Shown: piece by piece, positions 43,988-52,808 of the stretch
Numbering within the stretch: the stretch's first letter is position 1
Layout of the letters: each line of letters begins with the position of its first letter
Assembly (NCBI RefSeq): GCF_000022325.1
Contig: NC_012034.1
Coordinates: 2,710,001 to 2,774,000 of the forward strand
Direction of reading: 5' to 3'
DNA from: Caldicellulosiruptor bescii DSM 6725
GTDB taxonomy: Bacteria > Bacillota > Thermoanaerobacteria > Caldicellulosiruptorales > Caldicellulosiruptoraceae
Length of the DNA stretch: 64,000 nucleotides
Notes under the pieces: model-generated
Told to the model about the DNA's origin: nothing
The model's input: only the letters and a program-made list of their open reading frames with translations
Database searches by the model: none
Position numbers and translations under genes: made by a program

Positions 43988-44477
43988 TTTCTATTCACCT
44001 CCCCTCTTTTTGATTTTTTAGAGTTTTGTGCTAAACGCTCCACTTGGAGCGTTTAATACTTTTTTAAGTTTATAATAAAAGAGTACGTTTTTCTTAATTA
44101 TTTTCTCCTCATTTCTCCATCCACTTGATATTTTAGTACCTCAGTTTCTTTATTCTCTTATTTAGAGCATTTTATTCTCAAACTATTTTTTCTGTAAACT
44201 TTTTCTTGGAACTCCCATGCAAATTTTATCTTATGCACTTTCACTCTGTCAATGCCGTTTTTTTTTTTTTTGTCTATTTTCAGCCAAATTTTGAGCTGAA
44301 GATACATTTTTCTTTAAATAGCTTAAACTTTCTCTAATTTTCTTGAGTTTAAAAAGCCAAAACTGCAAACAGTTAAAATATATGGTTTCTGCGTTTAGAA
44401 AGAAAAAGCCATAAGTCAACTTGTTCAGTAATCTTTAAAAGTTTTTGGCTTCAAGCTTTATTTTCAAACTAAAAACT
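43988..44477. other. Leader and intergenic region upstream of the bacteriocin operon
   Basis: No protein gene seen. It contains a perfect hairpin AAACGCTCC-ACTT-GGAGCGTTT at 44033-44054, a promoter-like pair on the minus strand (TTAAGA 44092-44097 and TATAAA 44069-44074, 17-base spacer), a T14 run at 44258-44271, and a small TTCAGC/GCTGAA hairpin near 44280-44301. Confidence 0.5.
44069..44097 (-). promoter_or_regulatory. Candidate promoter of the circular-bacteriocin operon
   Basis: TTAAGA and TATAAA separated by 17 bases; transcription would start near 44062 and run directly into the 9-bp hairpin at 44033-44054 before the structural gene. Confidence 0.45.
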
Positions 44478-46331
44478 CTACACCACTGCAAACTGGCTCA
44501 TATAAAGGTTATAATAAAATCCTCTCTTTTGCAAAAGCTCTTCATGCGTTCCCTGTTCAACAACTTGACCATTGTTTATAACCAAAATCAAATCAGCATT
44601 TCTGATAGTAGAGAGTCTGTGGGCTATCACAAAGCTTGTTCTTCCCTGCATGAGCTTTAGCATTGCGCTTTGGACAAGCTTTTCTGTTCTCGTATCGATA
44701 TTGCTTGTTGCCTCATCTAAGATGAGTATTGCCGGGTCAGATAAGATTGCCCGGGCTAAAGCCAAAAGCTGTCTCTGTCCTTGGCTAAGGTCTGCTCCTC
44801 CATCTGTGAGTACTGTGTCATACCCGTGTGGAAGATGTCTTATAAACTCATGAGCATTGGCAGTCTTGGCAGCCATTACAACCTCGTCATCTGTCGCAGA
44901 AAGTCTTCCATACCGGATATTCTCTTTTACAGGTTCAGAAAAAAGATATGTGTCCTGAAGCACAATACCAAGGTTTTTCCTCAAAGATTCTCTACTGATT
45001 TTTCGAATGTCGATACCATCAATCAGTATCTGGCCACTGTCGATATCATAAAATCGGCTAAGCAAATTTACAATTGTTGTCTTGCCACTGCCTGTGGGAC
45101 CTACCAGTGCTACCATCTGCCCCGGCTTTACATGAAAGCTAATATCTTTCAAAACAGGCTGACCTTTGTTGTATGAAAACCAAACGTTTTTAAATTCCAC
45201 CTCACCTTTTAAGCTATCTATCTCAATCTCATCCTCTGCATGCTTTTCTTCTTCCTCATCCATTATCTCAAACACTCTTTCTGCTGAAGCAAAAGCAGAC
45301 TGAATTTGATTGAATTGGTTTGCAAGCTCGTTTAAAGGTCTTGTGAACTGCCTTGCATACTGAATAAAACTTGCAATTGTACCAACCGTGATAAAGCCTT
45401 TGAGTGCCAAAAAACCACCCGATGCTGCAACAATGATAAACGCAAGGTTGTTCAAAAGGTTCATAAGTGGTGGGATGATTCCTGAAAAGATCTGGGCTCT
45501 TATCCCAACCTGTGTAAGCTCTCTGTTTACCCTTTCGAATTTTTCAATCTCATTTTTCTCTCTTGTGAACACTTTGATGACCTTCTGCCCTGTAATGTCT
45601 TCCTCAATCACGCTGTTCAAACTTCCCAGAAGTTTCTGGTTTTGTGAAAAAAGCTTTCTTGTCGTGTTTGCAATCAGGTTTGTAAGACCGAACATCAAAG
45701 GAACAACAAGCAGGGTAAGGATTGTAAGAACTGGACTTAAACTCAGCATAACAGCTATAGACCCTGCAAGGGTGATAATGCTTGAAAATATTGAAGTTAG
45801 GCTTGCACTCAAAGTGTTGCTGACAACATCTATGTCGTTTGTAAGTCGTGACATTAAATCTCCATGTGCCCTGGTGTCAAAAATCTTTATGGGAATTCGT
45901 TGGAGCTTTGAGAACAGGTCGTTTCGCATCTTGAAAACTGCTCTTTGCGAGACTATCATCATCCCATAGCCCTGGATATAAGCAAAGATTGAATTTAAGA
46001 TATATAGAATAATCATTGCCAAAACGATTTTAAAAAGCCCATCAAGTTTTCTTGGGATGATGTACTGGTCTATTGCTTTTTGTATCAAAAGAGGTGATAC
46101 TATTTGGATGAAAGAGCTAATCAGTATCACCAAAAATATTCCAAAAAGCAGAAGTTTAAATTCTCCAAAGTACTTCCAAAGCCTTCTGAGTGTATTTTTC
46201 AAATCCTTTGGCTTGGCACTTTTGGCAGAAAATCTATGACCAGGCCCTCTTCCCGGTGCAGGTCCTGGTCCAAACGCAGGTGGCTGAAAAGAAGATGTAG
46301 ATCCTTTTCTTTCTTCAGGCACTTTTTTCAT
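44478..46331 (-). CDS. Heterodimeric ABC exporter half, canonical ATPase site
   Basis: A 617-residue fused membrane-ATPase half-transporter. Residues about 1-45 are a proline/glycine-rich extension, then six helices, then an ATPase with Walker A GPTGSGKTT, signature variant LSQGQRQLLALARAIL, Walker B ILILDEATSNID and H-loop IAHRLSTI. The catalytic glutamate is intact. It overlaps the preceding half-transporter gene by 17 bp, so the two form a BmrCD/TM287-288-like pair for drug or lipid export. Confidence 0.9.
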   Translation of the reverse strand: MKKVPEERKGSTSSFQPPAFGPGPAPGRGPGHRFSAKSAKPKDLKNTLRRLWKYFGEFKLLLFGIFLVILISSFIQIVSPLLIQKAIDQYIIPRKLDGLFKIVLAMIILYILNSIFAYIQGYGMMIVSQRAVFKMRNDLFSKLQRIPIKIFDTRAHGDLMSRLTNDIDVVSNTLSASLTSIFSSIITLAGSIAVMLSLSPVLTILTLLVVPLMFGLTNLIANTTRKLFSQNQKLLGSLNSVIEEDITGQKVIKVFTREKNEIEKFERVNRELTQVGIRAQIFSGIIPPLMNLLNNLAFIIVAASGGFLALKGFITVGTIASFIQYARQFTRPLNELANQFNQIQSAFASAERVFEIMDEEEEKHAEDEIEIDSLKGEVEFKNVWFSYNKGQPVLKDISFHVKPGQMVALVGPTGSGKTTIVNLLSRFYDIDSGQILIDGIDIRKISRESLRKNLGIVLQDTYLFSEPVKENIRYGRLSATDDEVVMAAKTANAHEFIRHLPHGYDTVLTDGGADLSQGQRQLLALARAILSDPAILILDEATSNIDTRTEKLVQSAMLKLMQGRTSFVIAHRLSTIRNADLILVINNGQVVEQGTHEELLQKRGFYYNLYMSQFAVV

Positions 46332-48060
46332 CCCCCTCTCCCATCTGAGTATAATAGATTTCCTGGTAAATAGGACATGTTTTCAACAGCTCTTCATGTG
46401 TTCCCATTGCGACAACTTTTCCAGCGTCCATGACCAAAATCTTATCTGCATGTTTTATAGAAGATATCCTCTGGGCGATTATGAAAGTGGTTGTGCCATC
46501 AATATACTCTTTCAAAGCTGCTTGTATTTTCTTTTCTGTTGCCATGTCAACAGCAGATGTGCAGTCGTCCAAAATCAAAATCTTTGGCTTTTTCAAAATA
46601 GCTCTTGCAATTGATATTCTCTGTTTCTGTCCGCCAGAAAGGTTCACACCCCGCTCAGAAACGTCTGTGTCATACCCTTTTTCAAAGCTCATTATAAAAT
46701 CGTGTGCCTGCGCAGCTTTTGCCGCTTCAATTATCTGCTCCATTGAGGCTTCTTCATTGCCCCATGCAATGTTTTCTTTTAAGCTTCCTGTGAAAAGTAT
46801 TGTTTCCTGCAAAACCATGCTGATGCTCTTTCTTAAAACATCAACGTCGTAGTCTTTCACATTTATATCGTCTATTAAAACCTCTCCATATGTCGCATCG
46901 TAAAGCCTCGGGATAAGACTTACCAAGGTGGACTTTCCAGCACCCGTTGTGCCAATGATTCCAATGACCTCGCCCGGGTTTGCAACAAATGAGATGTTCT
47001 CAAGAGCAGGACTTTCTTCATTTTCATTGTAATAAAACGTGACATTTCTAAACTCTACCTTGCCAAGTTCTACCGGCTTTTTGATTGCATTCCCTTTACT
47101 CTTTATATCAATTTCACACTCCAAAACTTCATTGATTCTTTCTGCAGATGCACTTGCCCTTGTGATGAACAAGAATATATTTCCTATCATCATGAGGGAA
47201 AATAAAATCTGCATCGTGTAGTTTATAAATGCCATCAGCTGACCAACTTCCATATAACCATATTTTACTTGAAATCCACCAAGCCATACAACGCCTACCA
47301 TCGCCATGTTCATCACAAGTCCAAAAAGAGGCATTGAGATCACCACAAACCCAAATGCTTTGAGCGACGTTTGCAAAAGTTGCTGGTTTGCATCAAAAAA
47401 TCTGTTTTTTTCATGCTCATGTCTTACAAATGCCTTGACAACACGGCTACCTAAAAGGTTTTCGCGCATAACAGCGTTTACCCTGTCAATCTTTTTCTGG
47501 AGCTCTGAAAACATGGGAAAGCTCTTTTTTATCATAAAGTAGAAAATCAAGATGACAAATGGTATTGCAGTAAACAATACCAAGGAAAGTTTAACGTTTA
47601 TTGTAAGAGCCATCACAAGCCCGCCAATGAAAAGAAGAGGTGCTCGCACCACAATCCTTAGCATCATCATGACAACATTCTGTATCTGCATAACATCGTT
47701 CGTAAGCCTTGTGATGAGAGTCTCAGGTCTGAATCTGTCGACATTTTTAAACGAAAACGCCATCACCTTTCTGAAAAGGTCGCATCTCAAATCATAGGCA
47801 AAATTCTGGCTTGCAATGCTCGAAAAAACAACACATCCGCCACCACCAACCATCCCAATTAACGCTGCCAAAATCATCAAAAGACCGGTTTTGAAAATGT
47901 ATGCCATATCCCCGTTTTTAAGTCCAACATCTATTATTCTCTCCAAAAACCTTGGCTGCATGAGGTCCATCACAACCTCTAAAAGCATAAAAAGCGGAGC
48001 TAATACCACTGCCCATGTATACGGTTTTAGATACCTAAAAAGCTTTATCATCCTTTGCAT
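46315..48060 (-). CDS. Heterodimeric ABC exporter half, degenerate ATPase site
   Basis: A 581-residue half-transporter with six helices and an ATPase: Walker A GTTGAGKST, signature LSGGQKQRISIARAIL, Walker B ILILDDCTSAVD. The usual catalytic glutamate is aspartate, and the H-loop position reads IAQRISSI, with Q replacing the switch histidine. These are marks of the non-catalytic subunit of asymmetric exporters. It is translationally coupled with the MarR gene upstream (26-bp overlap) and its partner downstream. Confidence 0.9.
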   Translation of the reverse strand: MQRMIKLFRYLKPYTWAVVLAPLFMLLEVVMDLMQPRFLERIIDVGLKNGDMAYIFKTGLLMILAALIGMVGGGGCVVFSSIASQNFAYDLRCDLFRKVMAFSFKNVDRFRPETLITRLTNDVMQIQNVVMMMLRIVVRAPLLFIGGLVMALTINVKLSLVLFTAIPFVILIFYFMIKKSFPMFSELQKKIDRVNAVMRENLLGSRVVKAFVRHEHEKNRFFDANQQLLQTSLKAFGFVVISMPLFGLVMNMAMVGVVWLGGFQVKYGYMEVGQLMAFINYTMQILFSLMMIGNIFLFITRASASAERINEVLECEIDIKSKGNAIKKPVELGKVEFRNVTFYYNENEESPALENISFVANPGEVIGIIGTTGAGKSTLVSLIPRLYDATYGEVLIDDINVKDYDVDVLRKSISMVLQETILFTGSLKENIAWGNEEASMEQIIEAAKAAQAHDFIMSFEKGYDTDVSERGVNLSGGQKQRISIARAILKKPKILILDDCTSAVDMATEKKIQAALKEYIDGTTTFIIAQRISSIKHADKILVMDAGKVVAMGTHEELLKTCPIYQEIYYTQMGEGDEKSA

Positions 48061-48532
48061 CTTCCTCCTTTTGCGGGCTTGAGCCTATCATCTTCATGAC
48101 AAGTTTTTTAAGTCTCTTTAGTACATACCACAGCTCTTCAATCTCATCATCAGATAGCTTCTGTAGATGCTTTTTCAAGTTGTGGTTGACCCACTGGGTG
48201 TGAAGATAGGTAAGCTCTTTTCCCTTTTGAGTTATCTCAATAATAGATACTCTTCTGTCTGACTCATCCTGGCTTCTTTTGACATACCCTTGCAAAATCA
48301 GCTTGTCAATAAGTGGCGTCATGTTCGGAGCAAGAATAGAAAGCCTTTTTGATATCTCGCTTATGGACATTGGTCCAAAATCGTCTAAAATGTGCAGGAT
48401 GTGTATAAAGCGCGGTGAAAGTCCATATTTTTCGGTAAATTCATCTTTTTTGAGCACATTTTTTGTGAGCATCGGAAATATGGAAAGCATATTATCTGCA
48501 ATCTGGTTAATTAACTCTTGAGTTATTTGCAC
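48035..48532 (-). CDS. MarR-family regulator of the ABC exporter
   Basis: A 165-residue winged-helix regulator: GPMSISEISKRLSILAPNMTPLIDKLILQGYVKRSQDESDRRVSIIEIT contains the recognition helix and the D-x-R-R wing. GTG 48532 follows AAGGAG at 10 bases. It is the first gene of the exporter operon and likely represses it until a ligand binds. Confidence 0.87.
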   Translation of the reverse strand: MQITQELINQIADNMLSIFPMLTKNVLKKDEFTEKYGLSPRFIHILHILDDFGPMSISEISKRLSILAPNMTPLIDKLILQGYVKRSQDESDRRVSIIEITQKGKELTYLHTQWVNHNLKKHLQKLSDDEIEELWYVLKRLKKLVMKMIGSSPQKEEDAKDDKAF

Positions 48533-48771
48533 TTTGTTATCACTCCTTAAACTTTTGTTTGAAAAAAATTCTGGAAAGTAATATAATAATCAAAAATGCA
48601 GGTTTGAACAAATTCCTAAAGAGTTTATTAACTTATGAAAACATAATTTTTTGTCTTTTGCAGTGGGGGATTTATTGAAATTTAAGAAACTATGATTTAT
48701 ACTTTCATAATTATTATACTAACATAACTATCTGCCAGTCAATAAATTTTATCAAGAAGGAGAGAACATCA

Positions 48772-49509
48772 ATGATAGGTCTTGGGACTATTGTAAACGC
48801 TGCTGCCGTGATTGTAGGGTCAATTTTGGGGCTTGTGTTAAAGTTTGGAATCCCAGAAAGGTTCAAATCTACAATTATGCAGGCAATATCGCTATCTGTC
48901 ATCTTCATTGGGACATCAGGTGTGCTTCAGGGCATATTCAAAGTTTTAAATAGCGGCAGAATTGACAGGCAGTACATAATGCTTATGATATTCTCGCTTG
49001 TAATTGGCGGACTTGTGGGCGAGATATTGAAAATTGAAGATTTTTTGGACAGGCTGGGCGAAAGAATAAAAAAGATTGTATCGAAGGTGATAAAATCAGA
49101 AAATTCTACATTTACAGAAGGGTTTGTCACAGCAAGCCTTGTGTTCTGTGTTGGTGCAATGGCAATTGTAGGATCTTTGGAAGATGGGCTTAATCGCAAT
49201 TTTAGCATTCTCTTTGCAAAGTCAATATTAGATGGCGTGACCTCTGTGATATTTTCTGCAACACTGGGAATAGGCGTTATGTTTTCAAGCGTTGTTGTGC
49301 TTTTATACCAGGGTTCAATCACACTTCTTGCCGGGCTTTTGAAACCTCTTTTGACAGACACTGTGGTGCTTCAAATGTCAATGGTAGGCTCTGTTTTGAT
49401 ATTTGCAATAGGTCTTAATATGCTTGGAGTATCTAAAATTAAAGTAGGCAATCTTCTCCCTGCAATATTTGTGCCTGCTGTCTGGTATGTGGTTAATTTG
49501 CTAATTTGA
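48772..49509 (+). CDS. DUF554-family membrane protein
   Basis: A 245-residue polytopic membrane protein starting MIGLGTIVNAAAVIVGSILGLVLKFGIPERF, the normal DUF554 (YdfK/YqgA) N-terminus, with CVGAMAIVGSLEDGLNRNF in the middle. The function of the family is unknown. ATG follows AAGGAGAG. It is monocistronic. Confidence 0.87.
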   Translation: MIGLGTIVNAAAVIVGSILGLVLKFGIPERFKSTIMQAISLSVIFIGTSGVLQGIFKVLNSGRIDRQYIMLMIFSLVIGGLVGEILKIEDFLDRLGERIKKIVSKVIKSENSTFTEGFVTASLVFCVGAMAIVGSLEDGLNRNFSILFAKSILDGVTSVIFSATLGIGVMFSSVVVLLYQGSITLLAGLLKPLLTDTVVLQMSMVGSVLIFAIGLNMLGVSKIKVGNLLPAIFVPAVWYVVNLLI

Positions 49510-49726
49510 ATTTTTTAAACTTTTTGAAACTGGCATGTCTTTACTGATTATTTTTTAGAAATTTCTCAGGAAGCTGAAGACTTTAGAGAAACTCTTTTAG
49601 AAATTTTTAAGATAAGGCTGGTAAGATTGAAAGATTCATAAGTACTAAATCTTTATTTTTAAACTTGAAGAATTTACTTAGAAAATTAAAAAAGTTATCA
49701 TCTTGACCAATTAAAAAAACATATTC

Positions 49727-49755
49727 TTGATATAAAACGAGAAAAGGGGTATAAT
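49727..49755 (+). promoter_or_regulatory. Promoter of the type III antitoxin RNA
   Basis: TTGATA (49727-49732) and TATAAT (49750-49755) with a 17-base spacer form a near-consensus promoter about 30 bp before the first 46-bp repeat. Confidence 0.75.
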
Positions 49756-49782
49756 TGTTAATAGAAAAGTGTTTTTTCTCAA

Positions 49783-49881
49783 GTAAGTTTTGTCGGTAAC
49801 CGGCATCCGACTAATAAAATGCCGGCTCGTAAGTTTTGTCGGTAACCGGCATCCGACTAATAAAATGCCGGCTCGTAAGTT
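49783..49881 (+). ncRNA. Tandem-repeat antitoxin RNA of a type III toxin-antitoxin system
   Basis: Two identical 46-bp repeats (49783-49828 and 49829-49874) and a 7-base third start (49875-49881). Each unit contains the hairpin CCGGCAT/ATGCCGG plus single-stranded flanks (GTAAGTTTTGTCGG and CCGACTAATAAA); GTCGG and CCGAC could also pair to give a pseudoknot or alternative stem. In type III systems the toxin nuclease cuts the precursor into single repeats that bind and inhibit the toxin. Promoter upstream, terminator and toxin gene downstream are all present. Confidence 0.85.
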
Positions 49882-49884
49882 CTC

Positions 49885-49918
49885 AAAAAAGAGCCCTCAT
49901 TGTAGAGGGCTCTTATTC
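49885..49918 (+). terminator. Terminator between antitoxin RNA and toxin gene
   Basis: GAGCCCTC-ATTGTA-GAGGGCTC followed by TTATT. Leaky termination at this point sets the excess of antitoxin RNA over toxin mRNA in type III systems. Confidence 0.88.
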
Positions 49919-49947
49919 TATATATTCTAAAAAAGGGGAAATAATGC

Positions 49948-50439
49948 GTGAAACCTCAACTCCACTTTTTTTATATTATAAGCGATAAGTTTTTCGAAGA
50001 TTTTCCAGACCCATATTTGAAAGAAAATAAAGAAGAAAATAGACCAAATTACTATTGTTTTGAAAGTGAAAATGATGAAATATATTGGATGATACCAGTC
50101 AGTTCAAAAATAGAAAAATACAAAAAGATTGTTGAACATTATGAATCTCACGGTCGCAAATGTATAAAGGTATTTATTATTGAGATTGCAGGAAGAGAAA
50201 TAGCTCTTCTAATTCAAGATATGTTTCCTGTAACTGAAGAATACATAGTTCGTGAATTCACCATTAAAAATATTCCTTTAAAACTTCTCGATACTTCTCA
50301 AATAAAAGAAATTGAAAAAAGAGCTAAAAAAGCATTGGCACTACTGAGACAAGGGAAAAAGCTTTTGAAAACTCAGCCAAATGTTTTAGAGATTGAAAAA
50401 GCATTAAAACAGAAACTCCTCAACAAAGAAAGGGGCTGA
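49948..50439 (+). CDS. Type III toxin, CptN-like endoribonuclease
   Basis: A 163-residue protein whose segments FFYIISDKFFEDFPDPYLKEN, RPNYYCFE, YWMIPVSSKIEKYKKI, LLIQDMFPVTEEYI and ALALLRQGKKLLKTQP agree with what I know of the CptIN/ToxN group: a compact RNase with a ToxN-like beta barrel. It sits 30 bp after the terminator that follows the repeat RNA. GTG 49948 lies 10 bases behind AGGGG. The family call is by memory; the architecture itself is strong evidence of a type III toxin. Confidence 0.83.
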   Translation: MKPQLHFFYIISDKFFEDFPDPYLKENKEENRPNYYCFESENDEIYWMIPVSSKIEKYKKIVEHYESHGRKCIKVFIIEIAGREIALLIQDMFPVTEEYIVREFTIKNIPLKLLDTSQIKEIEKRAKKALALLRQGKKLLKTQPNVLEIEKALKQKLLNKERG

Positions 50440-50475
50440 GGTAAAGGACAAAGCCTTTGACCAATCCAGCCCCTT
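50430..50475. terminator. Large hairpin overlapping the toxin stop codon
   Basis: AAGGGGCTG (50430-50438) pairs with CAGCCCCTT (50467-50475); inside, GGTAAAGG pairs with CCTTTGACC imperfectly. The stem includes the toxin stop codon. There is no T-tract, so it may protect the mRNA 3' end instead of terminating. Confidence 0.5.
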
Positions 50476-50504
50476 CCAAAATCTATTCAAAAAGGAGGAG
50501 TCTC

Positions 50505-50555
50505 ATGTTTGCATCTTTTGTTCTTTTCTCGTTTGCCTTTCTACTTAATATTTAA
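50505..50555 (+). CDS. Possible 16-residue hydrophobic peptide
   Basis: ATG 50505 is preceded by a full-consensus AAAGGAGG at 50491-50498 and encodes MFASFVLFSFAFLLNI, entirely hydrophobic, then TAA. Such a site in front of a tiny membrane peptide suggests real translation (leader peptide or membrane-active toxin), but no homology can be judged at this length. Confidence 0.4.
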   Translation: MFASFVLFSFAFLLNI

Positions 50556-50622
50556 CCCAAAATTTTTTAAAAAAGTATAAAGAAATGTTTAAAAATTTGT
50601 AAACAATCTTTTAATAAAAACA

Positions 50623-50634
50623 TGACATATGTCA
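50623..50634. promoter_or_regulatory. Palindromic operator candidate before the LnrLMN-like operon
   Basis: TGACATATGTCA is a perfect 12-bp palindrome about 80 bp before the ATPase gene. Its size and symmetry suit a dimeric LuxR-type response regulator such as the one at 55199. Confidence 0.5.
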
Positions 50635-50713
50635 CTACAAAAATTTCTTCAATAGTATATTCTAATTATTGAAAGAAAATATATTTAAATACTTAAGAAG
50701 GTGATGGGAAATT

Positions 50714-51679
50714 ATGACTGTGCTTGAAATCAAAAACCTTGTAAAAAGATATGGAAATGTTTTAGCACTTGACAACCTGTCACTGACAATCAAAGAAGGT
50801 GAAGTTTTCGGACTTTTGGGACCAAATGGTGCAGGCAAAACTACATTTATAAATTGCATACTGGGACTTACTAACATCGACAGAGGCGAAATTTATATAT
50901 TCGAAAAACCTTTAAACAAAGCTTTAAAAGAGTTAAAATCACAAATTGGAATTGTACCACAGGAAATTTCGCTCTACAGCAACCTAACTGTGTATGAAAA
51001 CTTAAGCTTTTTTGGTTCGCTTTATAACCTCTCAGGGAAGCTTTTGAAAGAGAGAATAGAGTTTGCTTTAGAGTTTGTTCAGATGCAGGATAGCATCAAA
51101 AAACAGGTCAAAAACCTATCTGGCGGGATGAAAAGAAGAATAAACATTGCAGCAGCTCTTCTTAACAGCCCCAAACTTCTTATTATGGATGAGCCAACTG
51201 TTGGAATTGACATATACTCAAGAAAACTAATTTTAGAATCTGTCCAAAAACTTGCGCAAAGCGGCATTACAATAATCTATACAACTCACTACATCGAAGA
51301 GGTTGATAGAATTTGTACATCTGTTGCGTTCATAAATAAAGGAACAATCATCGAATATGGCTCAAAAGAATTTTTATTAAAAAAACTGTCAGATACAAAT
51401 ATTATCAGGATAAAATTGAGCAAGATTTTAGATGAGGTTCTGACAAAAATCAAAAACTTAGACGGAGTTGAAAGTGTAGCTTTTACTGGAGATGAACTTA
51501 CAGTTTCTGTTGAAAAGTCAAAAAATCTTATAAAAGAGATTGTCGAAACTTTGTCTCAGGATGGATGTGAAATACTTTCCATATCTTATGAAAAGCCCAC
51601 AATGGAAAAGCTCTACTTTGCAGTGATGGGCTATACCATAGATGAAAAAGGAGAGATTGTCCATGAGAGCAGCAGTTAA
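50714..51679 (+). CDS. ABC exporter ATPase (LnrL/DrrA-like)
   Basis: A 321-residue ATPase with Walker A GPNGAGKTT, signature LSGGMKRRINIAAALL, Walker B LLIMDEPTVGID and TTHYIEEVD, plus a C-terminal DrrA-type extension (about residues 230-321). ATG 50714 follows GAAGGTGATGGG. It is followed by two ABC-2 permease genes and then a two-component system, the same set as lnrLMN/lnrJK, which exports amphipathic antibiotics such as linearmycins. Confidence 0.87.
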   Translation: MTVLEIKNLVKRYGNVLALDNLSLTIKEGEVFGLLGPNGAGKTTFINCILGLTNIDRGEIYIFEKPLNKALKELKSQIGIVPQEISLYSNLTVYENLSFFGSLYNLSGKLLKERIEFALEFVQMQDSIKKQVKNLSGGMKRRINIAAALLNSPKLLIMDEPTVGIDIYSRKLILESVQKLAQSGITIIYTTHYIEEVDRICTSVAFINKGTIIEYGSKEFLLKKLSDTNIIRIKLSKILDEVLTKIKNLDGVESVAFTGDELTVSVEKSKNLIKEIVETLSQDGCEILSISYEKPTMEKLYFAVMGYTIDEKGEIVHESSS

Positions 51680-52808
51680 AGCCTTTTTATATACTTTAAA
51701 AGAAAATGCTATGAGCATTCCCCTGCTTTCTATAATGCTAATCTTCCCAATCATCTTGATTTTCATACTTGGAACTGCACTGTCTGGATATTTTAAACAA
51801 GTTGATATTCCGAAGATGAATATAATCATTGTTGAAGTAAATCTCAAGCCAAGCATTTATGATACTATTTTAAAATACGATAAAACTTTTACTAAGTTAT
51901 TCAATGCAGAAGTTTTTGCTTCCAAGTCGGCTGCACTGAAAAAGTTTTCATCCTCTAATAAATACGTTGCTGTTGTGACATTCAAAGAGCATCAAAGGAA
52001 TAACCATTCAAATTATAGTCCTTTTGGGAATTTTGACATTGAAATTACCTCAAAAGGAGGTTCACAAGAAGCTGGATTTGTCAAAGTGTATTTTAATATT
52101 TTTGCAAACTACTACAAATTTGCAAGAAGTATTTATTCACCTTCTGACATACCAAAATCAATAAATTTTGAATCTGCATTTTCGGGTCGCTTCCCAAGAG
52201 CTCTTGATTACTATGCTGTTGCAATGGTTGTTATGATGGCACTGTACGGCAGTTTTGGTGGTATTGCAGTAATTGAAGAAGAAAGAAAACAAAATACTCT
52301 CATAAGGCTTTTTGCATCACCTAAAAATCCGCAAATTATATTTGTTTCAAAAGCTTTTGCCCAGATGGTATTTTTGTATATTCAGCTTTGCTTAATAGTG
52401 CTTTTTTCAAAATACATATACCAAGCAAACTGGGGTGAAAATCTTTGGATTATATTCTTACTTCTTTTTATCTACAGCATCTTTGCTATACTTTTTGGAA
52501 TTTTTATTGCTCTTATCTCTAAAAACTATATACTCTCAAATGTTATAGTTAGCTCATTTGCTGTAATATCTACCTTTTTGGCAGGAGGATATGTAAGAAT
52601 TGATATCAGCACAAAATTTTTAAGTTTCCTTAGAGACATTCTACCAAACTGTGCTGTACAGTCTGCATTTTTTACCATAATCTACAATCCAAGTGAAATA
52701 ACACATGTCAAAAATGTTTTTGTATATCTTTTTCTTCTTTGTTTGATTATTGTTCTTACTAGCATACTTTTAATGAGGAAGGTGAAACTATGGCAGTTTT
52801 CAAGATAA
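51663..52808 (+). CDS. ABC-2 permease (LnrM-like)
   Basis: A 381-residue permease with one N-terminal helix, an extracytoplasmic domain of about 150 residues and five C-terminal helices (YYAVAMVVMMALYGSFGG, ILFGIFIALISKNYIL). The domain order is typical of ABC2_membrane_3 proteins. ATG 51663 follows AGGAGAGA within the ATPase gene. It overlaps the next permease by 19 bp. Confidence 0.82.
   Translation: MRAAVKAFLYTLKENAMSIPLLSIMLIFPIILIFILGTALSGYFKQVDIPKMNIIIVEVNLKPSIYDTILKYDKTFTKLFNAEVFASKSAALKKFSSSNKYVAVVTFKEHQRNNHSNYSPFGNFDIEITSKGGSQEAGFVKVYFNIFANYYKFARSIYSPSDIPKSINFESAFSGRFPRALDYYAVAMVVMMALYGSFGGIAVIEEERKQNTLIRLFASPKNPQIIFVSKAFAQMVFLYIQLCLIVLFSKYIYQANWGENLWIIFLLLFIYSIFAILFGIFIALISKNYILSNVIVSSFAVISTFLAGGYVRIDISTKFLSFLRDILPNCAVQSAFFTIIYNPSEITHVKNVFVYLFLLCLIIVLTSILLMRKVKLWQFSR

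Noticed and set aside
44258-44271. T14 homopolymer as a phase-variable promoter element
   Set aside because: No promoter or gene start is positioned to use it, and nearby A/T runs are common in this AT-rich intergenic stretch.
49556-49660. Short coding-like stretch (LEISQEAEDFRETLLEIF) after the DUF554 gene
   Set aside because: No start, ribosome site or recognisable family; too short to support a gene or a named remnant.
49783-49881. Direct repeats that could be taken for a small CRISPR array
   Set aside because: The two 46-bp units are immediately adjacent with no spacer, lie between a promoter and a terminator, and precede a toxin-like gene; no cas genes are present.
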